Notes: generated from the letters alone by a model not told the origin. A DNA stretch of 10,323 nucleotides from Solobacterium sp. (GCA_016291725.1 JAEEYJ010000142.1:1-10323); one strand, 5' to 3'; positions 1 through 6,504 are shown, counted from the first letter of the stretch. A program made the numbers and translations.

Positions 1-175
1 CATTGGAATCCGGGTGTTCCTTCCAGCCTTCTACCTTGATTACTTTTCCGTCCTTGACCAGACAGGTCAGGCCGCAGTGCGGTGCGGGTGAACAGATGGC
101 GCAGATCGAATGCTTGACTTCAATGCCCGTATCCTCACCGGGTATCTTCGCTTTGAGTGCGTCAAATTCAGACAT
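1..175 (-). CDS. Molybdopterin oxidoreductase, N-terminal fragment
   Basis: The first 58 residues of a protein that continues beyond the left edge. Residues 25-38 hold a cysteine cluster (CAIC, then HC and LTC, spacing C-x2-C-x5-C-x3-C), followed by KDGKVIKVEGWKEHPDSN. This is the usual opening of the Fe4S4-binding domain of the molybdopterin bis-MGD oxidoreductase superfamily (formate dehydrogenase, DMSO-reductase-like and related enzymes), where the four cysteines hold an iron-sulfur cluster that passes electrons to or from the Mo/W cofactor. The ATG at 175 is set by a GGAGG at 184-188, eight bases upstream. No Tat or Sec signal precedes the cluster, so a cytoplasmic enzyme is likely. The substrate cannot be told from this fragment. 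It is transcribed divergently from the glutaredoxin-like gene. Confidence 0.85.
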   Translation of the reverse strand, partial: MSEFDALKAKIPGEDTGIEVKHSICAICSPAPHCGLTCLVKDGKVIKVEGWKEHPDSN

Positions 176-218
176 GATGTGTTCCTCCGTTGAATGATTG
201 TTCTCTGCTGTTTTTCTT

Positions 219-227
219 ATCATACCA
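219..227 (-). promoter_or_regulatory. Extended -10 promoter for the molybdopterin oxidoreductase gene
   Basis: On the minus strand the sequence reads TGGTATGAT, an extended -10 element, 44 bases before the ATG. No good -35 box is found 16-18 bases upstream, as expected for extended -10 promoters. It lies back to back with the -10 of the divergent glutaredoxin-like gene. Confidence 0.5.
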
Positions 228-252
228 CTATCAGGAACAGAACGGGCGGGAA

Positions 253-261
253 TGCTATAAT
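253..261 (+). promoter_or_regulatory. Extended -10 promoter for the glutaredoxin-like gene
   Basis: The sequence TGCTATAAT combines a TG extension with a perfect TATAAT (256-261). The -35 region is weak. Transcription would begin near 268, almost at the ribosome binding site AAGGAG (269-274), leaving a very short leader. Confidence 0.6.
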
Positions 262-280
262 ACAGGAAAAGGAGAAGACT

Positions 281-568
281 ATGGAAAAGATCACGGTTTA
301 CGGCAGCAACGTCTGCCCGGGTACACTCCGGTTTCTCTCGATCCTCACGGAACACCACTATATGCCGGTGTTCATCAATGTGACAGGTTCGATCAATCTG
401 CTGAAGGAATTCATTCTGCTGCGGGATACGGAAGCCTGCTTTGAAGGGCTGCACGGTTCCGGCAGTATCGGGTTTCCGCTCATCAAAATGCCGGATGGAA
501 CGTTTACCAGAGATTACAAGGCTGTTCTGGAATTCCTCGGAATCGACGAAGACTTTTCATTCAACTGA
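281..568 (+). CDS. Glutaredoxin-like protein with CPGT motif
   Basis: A 95-residue protein with a thioredoxin-fold layout. An N-terminal strand (KITVYGSN) leads into C12-P13-G14-T15, the position of the CPxC/CPxS redox motif of glutaredoxins, and GFPLIKMPDG near residue 70 matches the region carrying the cis-proline and the strand after it. Only one cysteine remains in the active site (C12); the resolving position is Thr, so a monothiol or non-catalytic role is more likely than classical dithiol disulfide reduction. The size fits a minimal glutaredoxin. The start at 281 is chosen because AAGGAG lies six bases upstream; an in-frame ATG at 194 precedes the promoter and lacks such a site. The next gene starts 18 bases after this stop codon, so the two probably form an operon. 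The redox partner is unknown. Confidence 0.75.
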   Translation: MEKITVYGSNVCPGTLRFLSILTEHHYMPVFINVTGSINLLKEFILLRDTEACFEGLHGSGSIGFPLIKMPDGTFTRDYKAVLEFLGIDEDFSFN

Positions 569-586
569 TCCAGGAGGGTGTCCGGC

Positions 587-865
587 ATGATCATTGCAAT
601 TCTGATCTGGGTTTTGTTCAGCCCGCTGCTGCCGATGATCTGGCTCTTCGTAAAGTATTTCACACCCGGTTCGAACCGGATTGCCATCAGTCTGCTCATG
701 CTGGGTGTCTGCGTACTCAGTGTGCTTATCGGCAGCTACTACGCGGATCATACGCATGGATTCGACGGGCTGCGGGCACTCGGGGCAATCTGGGGCGGGG
801 CAGCCGGGGTCGCTCTGTCAATCATCATTCTGGTCGTATCGATCATACGGAAGTTCATCGGCTGA
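587..865 (+). CDS. Small three-helix membrane protein, unknown function
   Basis: A 92-residue, very hydrophobic protein with three likely membrane helices at about residues 2-23, 32-50 and 66-87, a short loop with YYADHTHGFDG between helices 2 and 3, and a basic C-terminal tail (IIRKFIG). The start at ATG 587 fits the AGGAGG at 572-577 nine bases upstream; the in-frame GTG at 578 touches that site and is rejected. It is co-transcribed with the glutaredoxin-like gene and followed 19 bases later by a strong terminator. I do not recognise the family. It could be a small redox-linked or envelope protein, but nothing in the sequence shows a function. Confidence 0.7.
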   Translation: MIIAILIWVLFSPLLPMIWLFVKYFTPGSNRIAISLLMLGVCVLSVLIGSYYADHTHGFDGLRALGAIWGGAAGVALSIIILVVSIIRKFIG

Positions 866-884
866 TCATCTGTATGTACATGTG

Positions 885-913
885 AAAAGGTTCCCTGCGC
901 AGGAACCTTTTTT
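885..913 (+). terminator. Intrinsic terminator of the glutaredoxin/membrane-protein operon
   Basis: A perfect ten-base-pair stem (885-894 with 902-911, arms AAAAGGTTCC and GGAACCTTTT) with a seven-base loop ends in six T residues (908-913). Confidence 0.9.
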
Positions 914-960
914 CTTCAGAAGACCGGTACAGGCTTTCCGGACCCCGTATGGATATATAC

Positions 961-992
961 AAAAACCGGCCGGATCACTGTCCGACCGGTTT
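961..992 (-). terminator. Intrinsic terminator of the SPFH/zinc-ribbon/TPM operon
   Basis: On the minus strand a stem pairs AAACCGG with CCGGTTT (986-992 with 963-969) and continues inward as CGGA/TCCG after one mismatch, with a six-base loop. It ends in five T residues (965-961). It lies 26 bases after the TPM gene's stop codon. Confidence 0.85.
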
Positions 993-1017
993 CCCGTACT
1001 GGTTTCTGAAGCGATTC

Positions 1018-1797
1018 TCAGAACCGCCCGCTATGGTGGGAGAATCCACCGGAATTGATGGTTGTATGCCCCGTCTCGTGCCTTTCGGAACTATGCTCCA
1101 CTTTGGGAATGGGTGTCCGGTGCACTTCACGGTACAGGTACATATCGATCATATTCGACAGATGCACACCGCCCTGCGGTATGTAGTTGTTTGCCGTTGT
1201 CCGGATCCCTCTGGTCTTGAGGCGGCGTTTCTGTATCAGTACAGTGATCAGTCCGGCCAGCGGGGGTATGGCAAACAGCGGTGCGAAGTCCTTTATGGTC
1301 TTCGGTGCCGGCTTGTAGATGATGACTTCCGTGCGCAGATAGTAGTCACAATCACTCAGATAGGTTTTGAATGCATTGTAGTAATACCCGCGGGAGAGGT
1401 CTTCCAGGAAATCCTCCGCCATACGGTCCTTGCGGTAATCGGTGAACTGCGTGTTGGCAATGTCACCATGAGCCGCAATATCATAGTAACGGTCTGCCAT
1501 ATCAATGGTCAGCAGTACACCTTCACCCGAAGCTCCAAGACCCATGCCTTCATTGTTGAACAGGTATTCGGCATAGGATTCAATGCCCATGCCTTCCGTA
1601 CCATTGACAACACGGATGTAGGTACCGACCCCGTACTCTGCACTGATGCTTTCGGCCATCTCATTGAGCTTGTCCGCTTCCGCACTGCTCAGAATACCGT
1701 AATCGTCACGCACCCAGACCGCTGCAGCCTTCAATGGTGTCAGCAGGATCATCAGGGCAGCGAAGGCTGCCGCAATCATAGCTGTGATCTTCTTCAT
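1018..1797 (-). CDS. TPM-domain membrane-anchored protein (YdjH-like)
   Basis: A 259-residue protein. Residues 1-26 form a Sec signal peptide or anchor (MKK, hydrophobic core, then KAAA). Residues 31-150 are a TPM domain (YgcG/Psb32/MOLO-1 type): VRDDYGILS, then GVGTYIRVVNGTEG, NNEGMGLGASGEGVLLTIDMADR and AAHGDIANTQFTDY. A second membrane helix follows at about 171-189, then a basic stretch (QKRR) and a cytosolic tail ending in GGFSHHSGRF, the Gly/Ser/His/Phe-rich end common in these proteins. The TPM domain should lie outside the membrane. The start at 1797 is preferred because AAGAGG (1804-1809) sits six bases upstream, inside the stop of the preceding gene; an upstream ATG at 1815 adds MDKRQS and has a poor site. 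Length and layout match B. subtilis YdjH (about 254 residues), which acts with YdjG, YdjI and PspA. It is the last gene of the operon. The biochemical function is not known. Confidence 0.8.
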   Translation of the reverse strand: MKKITAMIAAAFAALMILLTPLKAAAVWVRDDYGILSSAEADKLNEMAESISAEYGVGTYIRVVNGTEGMGIESYAEYLFNNEGMGLGASGEGVLLTIDMADRYYDIAAHGDIANTQFTDYRKDRMAEDFLEDLSRGYYYNAFKTYLSDCDYYLRTEVIIYKPAPKTIKDFAPLFAIPPLAGLITVLIQKRRLKTRGIRTTANNYIPQGGVHLSNMIDMYLYREVHRTPIPKVEHSSERHETGHTTINSGGFSHHSGRF

Positions 1798-1807
1798 AGA
1801 CTGCCTC

Positions 1808-2902
1808 TTATCCATTGACTGCCATCCACACGACAGCGAAGATGATGATTTCCAGAATCAGCGTAATCAGCAGGAAGCGCTTGAACACCTTCCCGTTGTC
1901 CACCGGCAGGTCATCGCCGACCATCTTCCCGGTCTGCCCGTTGACGGCGAACAGATAGGGCTTGCCGTTCCACCTGGTCGCAAGCATCCACACCGGCAGG
2001 AACGCATAGTCGGTCGCCTTGCGGCGGACACGTACATTCTGGCGCTCCGGCAGTACGGTGGAGTAGCCGCTGACCGTAGAACTAATCGTGGAGACAGCGG
2101 AGTTGCTCATGCGGCTGAACGCACGCACTTCATCATCCTGGGCTTCTACATCATATTTGTCCGCAAGATAGCCGGGCAGATAGCTCATCTGGAAGGGAAC
2201 CATATCATCGAAATCAAACGGCTCTATGGCATCCATGAAGTCATCCGCCATCTTCGTAGAAGCATCCGCGGGAACATAGTCGAAATCTACACTGCCCTGT
2301 CTCAGGATCCGGTAGTGTTCGGTGGTTGTGATGTACTCGTCCTTGGTCGTCGTTGTATGAGATCTTGTTGCGGTAAACGCAAGGTCGGTGTCCGCTCTTC
2401 CGCTGAACAGCCAGAAGGGTACATAGACGCCCTTGATCTCTTCAAGGTGGTTCCTGTCCTTGAATTCATTGGGCAGGAACGGTTTGTCCTTGTAGAATTC
2501 CCTGAGCTGGTTGATTGCCTGTTCCTTTGTGTACTTGAAAGGGATGATGTAGTCTGGACGGAGGGACCCGGCAAACTGGGCCGGGACCACTGTCGGATTC
2601 CCGCAGTAAGGACAGCTGGTTGCGGCGGTATGCTCATCGCAGATGATCTGTGCACCGCAGCTGGGGCAGGTATAGGCCCGCATGTGGGCTGCTTCTTCCG
2701 CAGACCACTGCAGGTCATTCAGGGACAGCGATGTTGTATCAATCGCTGCCGCCTCCAGGGAATGCTCAAGGTATTGTGCCTCTATTTCATCCGGCTGAAA
2801 CACAGACCCGCAGTTATCACATACAAGCATCTGGCTTGCGGGATCAAACCGAAGCGGTCCCCCGCAGTTCGAGCACTTATACTCGTTAACCTGATCTGCC
2901 AT
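1808..2902 (-). CDS. Double zinc-ribbon protein with C-terminal membrane anchor (YdjG-like)
   Basis: A 364-residue protein with two TFIIB-type zinc ribbons at the N-terminus: C10/C13 with C28/C31, and C79/C82 with C97/C100. A mixed region of about 230 residues follows, including PFKYTKEQAINQLREFYKD and GVYVPFWLFSG, typical of 'TFIIB-type zinc ribbon-containing proteins' of Bacillota. One membrane helix lies at about 342-361 near the C-terminus, so the bulk should be cytosolic. The zinc ribbons are more likely to mediate protein contacts than DNA binding. In B. subtilis YdjG has a similar length and layout and is part of the membrane dock for PspA; that role here is inferred. The gene begins 11 bases after the SPFH gene and has no clear Shine-Dalgarno site, so translation probably depends on coupling with it. 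Its stop overlaps the ribosome binding site of the TPM gene. Confidence 0.8.
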   Translation of the reverse strand: MADQVNEYKCSNCGGPLRFDPASQMLVCDNCGSVFQPDEIEAQYLEHSLEAAAIDTTSLSLNDLQWSAEEAAHMRAYTCPSCGAQIICDEHTAATSCPYCGNPTVVPAQFAGSLRPDYIIPFKYTKEQAINQLREFYKDKPFLPNEFKDRNHLEEIKGVYVPFWLFSGRADTDLAFTATRSHTTTTKDEYITTTEHYRILRQGSVDFDYVPADASTKMADDFMDAIEPFDFDDMVPFQMSYLPGYLADKYDVEAQDDEVRAFSRMSNSAVSTISSTVSGYSTVLPERQNVRVRRKATDYAFLPVWMLATRWNGKPYLFAVNGQTGKMVGDDLPVDNGKVFKRFLLITLILEIIIFAVVWMAVNG

Positions 2903-2913
2903 AGACGACCGGA

Positions 2914-4104
2914 TTATTCAGGCTTCTTTGTGCCGCACTTTGTGCAGAAATTGCCGTCGTTCAGCTTGCCGCACTGCGGGCAGTACCATCCGGCCGCTTC
3001 CGGCTTCTTTGTACCGCAGTTGGAGCAGAAGTTCTCAGTATTGGCCTTGCCGCACTGCGGGCAGATCCAGGCAACCGTTTCACCGAGGGTATCCGGTGCT
3101 GTGATTTCCGGTTCCTTCGCAGCTGCAGCCACGCCTGCTGTCGCTGCTTCCGCCATGTTCACATTCATGAAGCCGATGGCTGCGCCGCCGGGATTGTTGG
3201 CCGCGTCAACACGTGCCTTGTTGCGGGCAGCTCTGTCCTGCGCGTCCGCAAAGTCCTTGTTCATGTAGGTGGCAGCCAGCTGCAGTTCCTTGATCTTCTC
3301 AGCGTCTGCGTCATTGCCTGTAATGCTGGAAATGCCGAAGCTGACGATCTCAATGCCGCGCAGATCCCTCCACTTGGAGCTGAGCTGCTCATTCAGCGCA
3401 TCCGCCAGCTCGATGGTGTGCGCAGGCAGATCGGAGAACAGAACGCCTGTTTTAGCAATCTTTGCGAACGCCGGCTGCAGCGCTGTGAGGAGCTCGCTTC
3501 TCAGTGTATCGCTGATCTGGGCGACCTTGTAGGTCTCAGCGAAATTGCCGGATACGTTCGTGTAGAACAGAATCGGGTCACATACACGGATGGTGTACTC
3601 ACCGAAGCACTTGACGGTTGTCTCGAGCTCCAGCCCGAGTTCCGGCTTGGAAATCCGGAAGGGGATCGGATTCGGTGTTCCGTACTTCACACCCGGGATT
3701 TCCTTCGTGTTGAAGTAGTAGACACGCTGGTCTGCCGAAGGCTGTCCGCCGAAGACGAAACGCTTGCCGATCTCTTCAAAGACGGCCTTGACGCTCTCCT
3801 TCAGCGTTCCTGTCAGAAGGGACGGAGCGATGCTGGAGTCATAGCGGTACTCACCCGGCTCTGCGCAGATGTCCACGACCTTGCCCTGTTCGACAATGAC
3901 CATGCACTGGCCGTCCGCAACAGCAACGACGGAACCGTCTGTAATGACATTGTCATTGCCGTAGTTCGCGGAAAGCCCCGAGGTGCGCTTATGTGCCTTC
4001 ACGGCGATGGTGTCCGCGGGAATAGCGTCACAGTAGAAATACTCTTTCCAGGCATCACGTACTGTACTTCCGGCTGCGGATAAAGCTGCTTGAATCAAAC
4101 CCAT
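2914..4104 (-). CDS. SPFH/band-7 protein with two C-terminal zinc ribbons (YdjI-like)
   Basis: A 396-residue protein of the SPFH (prohibitin/flotillin-like) superfamily, in the branch often annotated as 'virion core protein' and including B. subtilis YdjI. The start is MGLIQAALSAAGSTVRDAW, then WKEYFYCDAIP, GSVVAVADGQCMVIVEQGKVVDICAEPGEY split across strands, and a band-7 core to about residue 265 (ETTVKCFGEYTIRVCDP, then SELLTALQPAFAKIA). A charged helix (AEKIKELQLAATYMNKDFADAQDRAARNK, in pieces) and an Ala/Gly linker follow. The C-terminus has two near-identical zinc ribbons at 346-369 (C348, C351, C360, C363) and 373-396 (C375, C378, C387, C390). There is no membrane helix; it is expected to bind membrane or partners through the neighbours. 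ATG 4104 has AGGAGG nine bases upstream; in-frame ATGs further up lie inside the promoter. It is the first gene of the operon. Confidence 0.85.
   Translation of the reverse strand: MGLIQAALSAAGSTVRDAWKEYFYCDAIPADTIAVKAHKRTSGLSANYGNDNVITDGSVVAVADGQCMVIVEQGKVVDICAEPGEYRYDSSIAPSLLTGTLKESVKAVFEEIGKRFVFGGQPSADQRVYYFNTKEIPGVKYGTPNPIPFRISKPELGLELETTVKCFGEYTIRVCDPILFYTNVSGNFAETYKVAQISDTLRSELLTALQPAFAKIAKTGVLFSDLPAHTIELADALNEQLSSKWRDLRGIEIVSFGISSITGNDADAEKIKELQLAATYMNKDFADAQDRAARNKARVDAANNPGGAAIGFMNVNMAEAATAGVAAAAKEPEITAPDTLGETVAWICPQCGKANTENFCSNCGTKKPEAAGWYCPQCGKLNDGNFCTKCGTKKPE
2917..3069 (-). repeat. Tandem duplication encoding two zinc ribbons
   Basis: Two 72-base units (2998-3069 and 2917-2988), nine bases apart, encode almost the same 24-residue ribbon: both share CPQCGK at the start and CGTKKPE at the end, with NFC in the middle. 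DNA identity is high but not complete, so the duplication is not very recent. Confidence 0.85.
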
Positions 4105-4134
4105 TAGATTATTCCTCCTTTTCGGTATATTTAC

Positions 4135-4195
4135 ACTATTGATTTTATAATGAGTGCCTTTCTTCAACAAGACCCGATCATGGACCATCAATAGT
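4135..4195. repeat. Nine-base inverted repeat around the divergent promoters
   Basis: ACTATTGAT at 4135-4143 and its exact reverse complement ATCAATAGT at 4187-4195 bracket the intergenic region. One arm overlaps the minus-strand -10 and the other touches the plus-strand -10. A shared regulator site is possible; chance in AT-rich DNA is not excluded. Confidence 0.35.
4142..4170 (-). promoter_or_regulatory. Promoter of the SPFH/zinc-ribbon/TPM operon
   Basis: On the minus strand a -35 TTGTTG (4165-4170) and -10 TAAAAT (4142-4147) are 17 bases apart, 37 bases before ATG 4104. This looks like a housekeeping-sigma promoter; I do not see the ECF sigma-W type signature that drives the B. subtilis pspA-ydjGHI operon. 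Confidence 0.6.
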
Positions 4196-4200
4196 ATAAT
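4195..4200 (+). promoter_or_regulatory. Probable -10 of the first lipoprotein gene
   Basis: A perfect TATAAT lies 56 bases before ATG 4257, but no convincing -35 box is found 16-18 bases upstream, so activation by a regulator or weak basal expression is possible. Confidence 0.45.
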
Positions 4201-4256
4201 GAGGAATAACAGGAGCGTTTTTCATAGAAGATCAATATACGCTCAGGAGGAACCGT

Positions 4257-5330
4257 ATGAAGAAAGCAGGATGGATTCTGCTGGCAGTACTGCTGGGATG
4301 CGGCGGTGCAGAGGAAGCGGGCCAGGAAGAGATGCCGGAACCCGCGGCATCCTCCATCGATCTCAGTACAATGGCCGATCCCTGCAGCTATGTACTGGAA
4401 GAAGTATGCTGGAATGTACCGTACATCTACCGCTATCTGCAGCGCATGGAACTGACGGCGGAAGACGGTACGCAGTATACCGGTGATGACGGCACTGTGT
4501 ACTACAGTACGGAGACCGGGGTGAATGAGAACGGGGCTTTCCGTCCGGTGCGCTGTTTTGCGATGAGCCAGGACGGTGCAGAACTGTATGAATATGATGC
4601 TCAGCGGGAGGAATGGTACCTTCGGGAAGGCAATTGTACCGTGCTGGCGAAGGAAAGGATCCGGACGGATCTCCTGTACCAGGATCTGATTGCCGGCTAT
4701 GCCTGGACCGGGGAAGACGGTATGTCCGAAGAGTGGACAGGAATCTGTTCCTGGGCAAAGGATCTGCCGGTCATTGATGCGGGCGGAACCGGTACGTATC
4801 TGATCGTTCCCCGTTCGGACCGTGCATCTGCCGCGGTCCACCGGCTGGAGGACGGTGAAGCAGGTGAAGTCCTGTACAGCCAGGAGAACGGCAGTCCGTT
4901 CATCATAAAGACAGGCAGTCCCACCAGTATACCGGAAGCGGTGGTCCGTGTCACAGAGGATAACCGGGTGATGGATCTGTATCTCTACCATCTCAATCAG
5001 CCAGGATGCTGGGACGCTGCGCATAACGAAACCGCGATGAACTTCGGTTCCGTGGATTATCTCTGGACGATAGAGGACAATGACAGGATCAAGAAGGTGC
5101 TGTGCGGGTCTGTGGATGATCTGGAAGGGCTGATCAGCCGCGGACTGACCATGGAGGAAGGTCCGCATGATACGGTGGAACTGCAGTACCGTCCCTGCTG
5201 GGAGATTCATTACGGCACCAGCCATGACGGCGTATTTACACGGGAGAGGACATACGCCGTATCGGATGATTATCATCACGTATTCATCTACAATCCCGTA
5301 TCGGATGAATGGAGTGAATGCACGGACTGA
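4257..5330 (+). CDS. Putative lipoprotein with repeated YxY...W motif, unknown function
   Basis: A 357-residue protein starting MKKAGWILLAVLLGCGG, a short lipoprotein signal peptide with Cys15 as the lipidation site (LLGC), followed by an acidic linker (EEAGQEEMPEPAASS) typical of proteins tethered outside the membrane. The rest is rich in Tyr, Trp, Asp and Glu, predicted mainly as beta structure, with several further cysteines. A pattern of Ser/Thr-x-Asp, aromatic pair, Tyr and Trp recurs at about 100-120 (CFAMSQD...LYEYD...EEW), 230-252 (VRVTED...LYLYH...CW) and 331-352 (RTYAVSDD...VFIYN...DEW). The start is fixed by AGGAGG at 4245-4250, six bases upstream. No terminator separates it from the next lipoprotein gene, 77 bases away, though that gene has its own promoter. 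I do not recognise the family. Confidence 0.75.
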   Translation: MKKAGWILLAVLLGCGGAEEAGQEEMPEPAASSIDLSTMADPCSYVLEEVCWNVPYIYRYLQRMELTAEDGTQYTGDDGTVYYSTETGVNENGAFRPVRCFAMSQDGAELYEYDAQREEWYLREGNCTVLAKERIRTDLLYQDLIAGYAWTGEDGMSEEWTGICSWAKDLPVIDAGGTGTYLIVPRSDRASAAVHRLEDGEAGEVLYSQENGSPFIIKTGSPTSIPEAVVRVTEDNRVMDLYLYHLNQPGCWDAAHNETAMNFGSVDYLWTIEDNDRIKKVLCGSVDDLEGLISRGLTMEEGPHDTVELQYRPCWEIHYGTSHDGVFTRERTYAVSDDYHHVFIYNPVSDEWSECTD

Positions 5331-5343
5331 ACACAGGGAACTG

Positions 5344-5359
5344 CTGTTTGATTAAACAG
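5344..5359. repeat. Inverted repeat over the -35 box, possible operator
   Basis: CTGTTT-GATT-AAACAG is a perfect six-base inverted repeat with a four-base spacer. It covers the -35 element (5348-5353) of the PhnD-like gene. It is followed by G rather than T residues, so it is not a terminator. Confidence 0.4.
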
Positions 5360-5377
5360 GGGGACTTCCGATATAAT
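5348..5377 (+). promoter_or_regulatory. Promoter of the PhnD-like gene
   Basis: A -35 TTGATT (5348-5353) and a perfect -10 TATAAT (5372-5377) are 18 bases apart, ending 30 bases before ATG 5408. Confidence 0.6.
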
Positions 5378-5407
5378 TCATAATGTACCCGATCCAGGAG
5401 GAAAGAG

Positions 5408-6478
5408 ATGAATCTTAGGAAACTGATTCTGAGCATGGCTGCGCTGTCTCTGCTGGCCGGATGTTCCGGCAGCGGAGAGGATCCCGAAGACAACAGCAGG
5501 CATATCGAAACCCTGCGCTTTCAGTTCGTTCCTTCCGCCGATCCGGACGCTCTGCTTGCCGGTACAGCAGGGCTGGGCCAGATGGTGATCGACCGGATGG
5601 CTGAAAAAGGGTACACCATCGACAGTGTAGAGATCACGGTCAGCGGCTCCTATGAAGAAGCCGGAGAAGCACTGTCCGAAGGCACTGTGGATGTAGCGTG
5701 GATTCCCGGAGCGACCTACGCAGCCTGCTCCGACCGTACAGAAGTCATACTGACTGCTACAAGAAGCGGACTGTCCAACGATTCAACGGATCCCTGGACC
5801 TGGAACGGCTATGAGAACCGCACCATCAAGAATGGTCCGCCGGTAGCGTACTACCGCTCCCTCATCCTGGCAGCGCCGACAGAGTACGGCAGAAGCCTGG
5901 CAGAAACCGTAAACCGGAAGAAGGCCCTGTCCTGGGATGAGCTGTCCCGGGCAAGATGGGGTGTACTGAACCCGGTCAGTTCAGCAGGCTATATCTATCC
6001 GACCCTGTGGCTGATGAACAACTACGGAAAGAAACTGACAGACCTGGCTCCGGAAAACGTCATTACGCTGGACAGCTATCAGGATGCGTTCCGGGCAGCT
6101 GCCCGCGGTGAAGTGGATATCATCTTCAGCTATGCGGACGGGCGTGATGATTACGAGGAAGCCTGGAATCTGCCTGCAGACCGGCAGGACAGCAGCGGAC
6201 GCTACGGAATGGGCCGTACGGACGGAGATTCCATCTGGAATGAGCTGAATGTCATCGGGGTATCCGATGGGATCTACAATGATGCGGTGGCGGTCACCAG
6301 AAACAATCCGGCCATCTACAATGAGGAGTTCATCGAAGCTCTGCAGCAGACACTCATCGACATCATCGGTACAGAGGAAGGCGCAAAGATCTTCACCCTG
6401 TACTCGCACACAGGCTATACGGTATCCAAGGATTCCGACTATGACAGTGCACGTGCTGCACTGAAGGTACTGAAATAA
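5408..6478 (+). CDS. PhnD-like phosphate/phosphite/phosphonate substrate-binding lipoprotein
   Basis: A 356-residue lipoprotein. The signal peptide ends in LLAGC with Cys19 as lipid anchor, followed by a Ser/Gly/Asp linker. The mature part has the periplasmic-binding-protein type II pattern of the PhnD/SsuA/transferrin-like group: FQFVPSADPDALL, then LGQMVIDRMAEKGY, the domain-defining EGTVDVAWIPGATYA, WGVLNPVSSAGYIYPTLWL for the second lobe, and GEVDIIFSYADGRDDYEEAW. Such proteins capture an oxyanion or related small ligand and hand it to an ABC importer. Here no ATPase (PhnC) or permease (PhnE) gene is adjacent: an unknown lipoprotein lies upstream and a terminator downstream. The importer is elsewhere, shared, or absent, and the ligand is not settled. 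AGGAGG at 5396-5401 fixes the start. Confidence 0.85.
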   Translation: MNLRKLILSMAALSLLAGCSGSGEDPEDNSRHIETLRFQFVPSADPDALLAGTAGLGQMVIDRMAEKGYTIDSVEITVSGSYEEAGEALSEGTVDVAWIPGATYAACSDRTEVILTATRSGLSNDSTDPWTWNGYENRTIKNGPPVAYYRSLILAAPTEYGRSLAETVNRKKALSWDELSRARWGVLNPVSSAGYIYPTLWLMNNYGKKLTDLAPENVITLDSYQDAFRAAARGEVDIIFSYADGRDDYEEAWNLPADRQDSSGRYGMGRTDGDSIWNELNVIGVSDGIYNDAVAVTRNNPAIYNEEFIEALQQTLIDIIGTEEGAKIFTLYSHTGYTVSKDSDYDSARAALKVLK

Positions 6479-6483
6479 AGAAC

Positions 6484-6504
6484 GGAGGCGGTGAGCCTCC
6501 TTTT
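6484..6504 (+). terminator. Intrinsic terminator after the PhnD-like gene
   Basis: GGAGGC (6484-6489) pairs with GCCTCC (6495-6500) around a five-base loop and is followed by TTTTGT. It starts five bases after the stop codon. Confidence 0.85.

Noticed and set aside
949..1818. Plus-strand open frame opposite the TPM gene
   Set aside because: It begins within the minus-strand terminator region, lacks a ribosome binding site and has no recognisable domain.
1784..3268. Long plus-strand open frame of 494 codons opposite the SPFH and zinc-ribbon genes
   Set aside because: It has no ribosome binding site, its translation is rich in Arg, Cys and His without recognisable domains, and it lies antisense to three well-supported genes. 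It is a by-product of their codon use.
4188..5279. Minus-strand open frame of 363 codons opposite the first lipoprotein gene
   Set aside because: The plus-strand gene has a lipobox, a strong AGGAGG site and a promoter; the minus frame has none of these and shows no family resemblance.
5344..5359. Terminator of the first lipoprotein gene
   Set aside because: The hairpin is followed by G residues, not T residues, and overlaps a promoter; an operator is a better reading.
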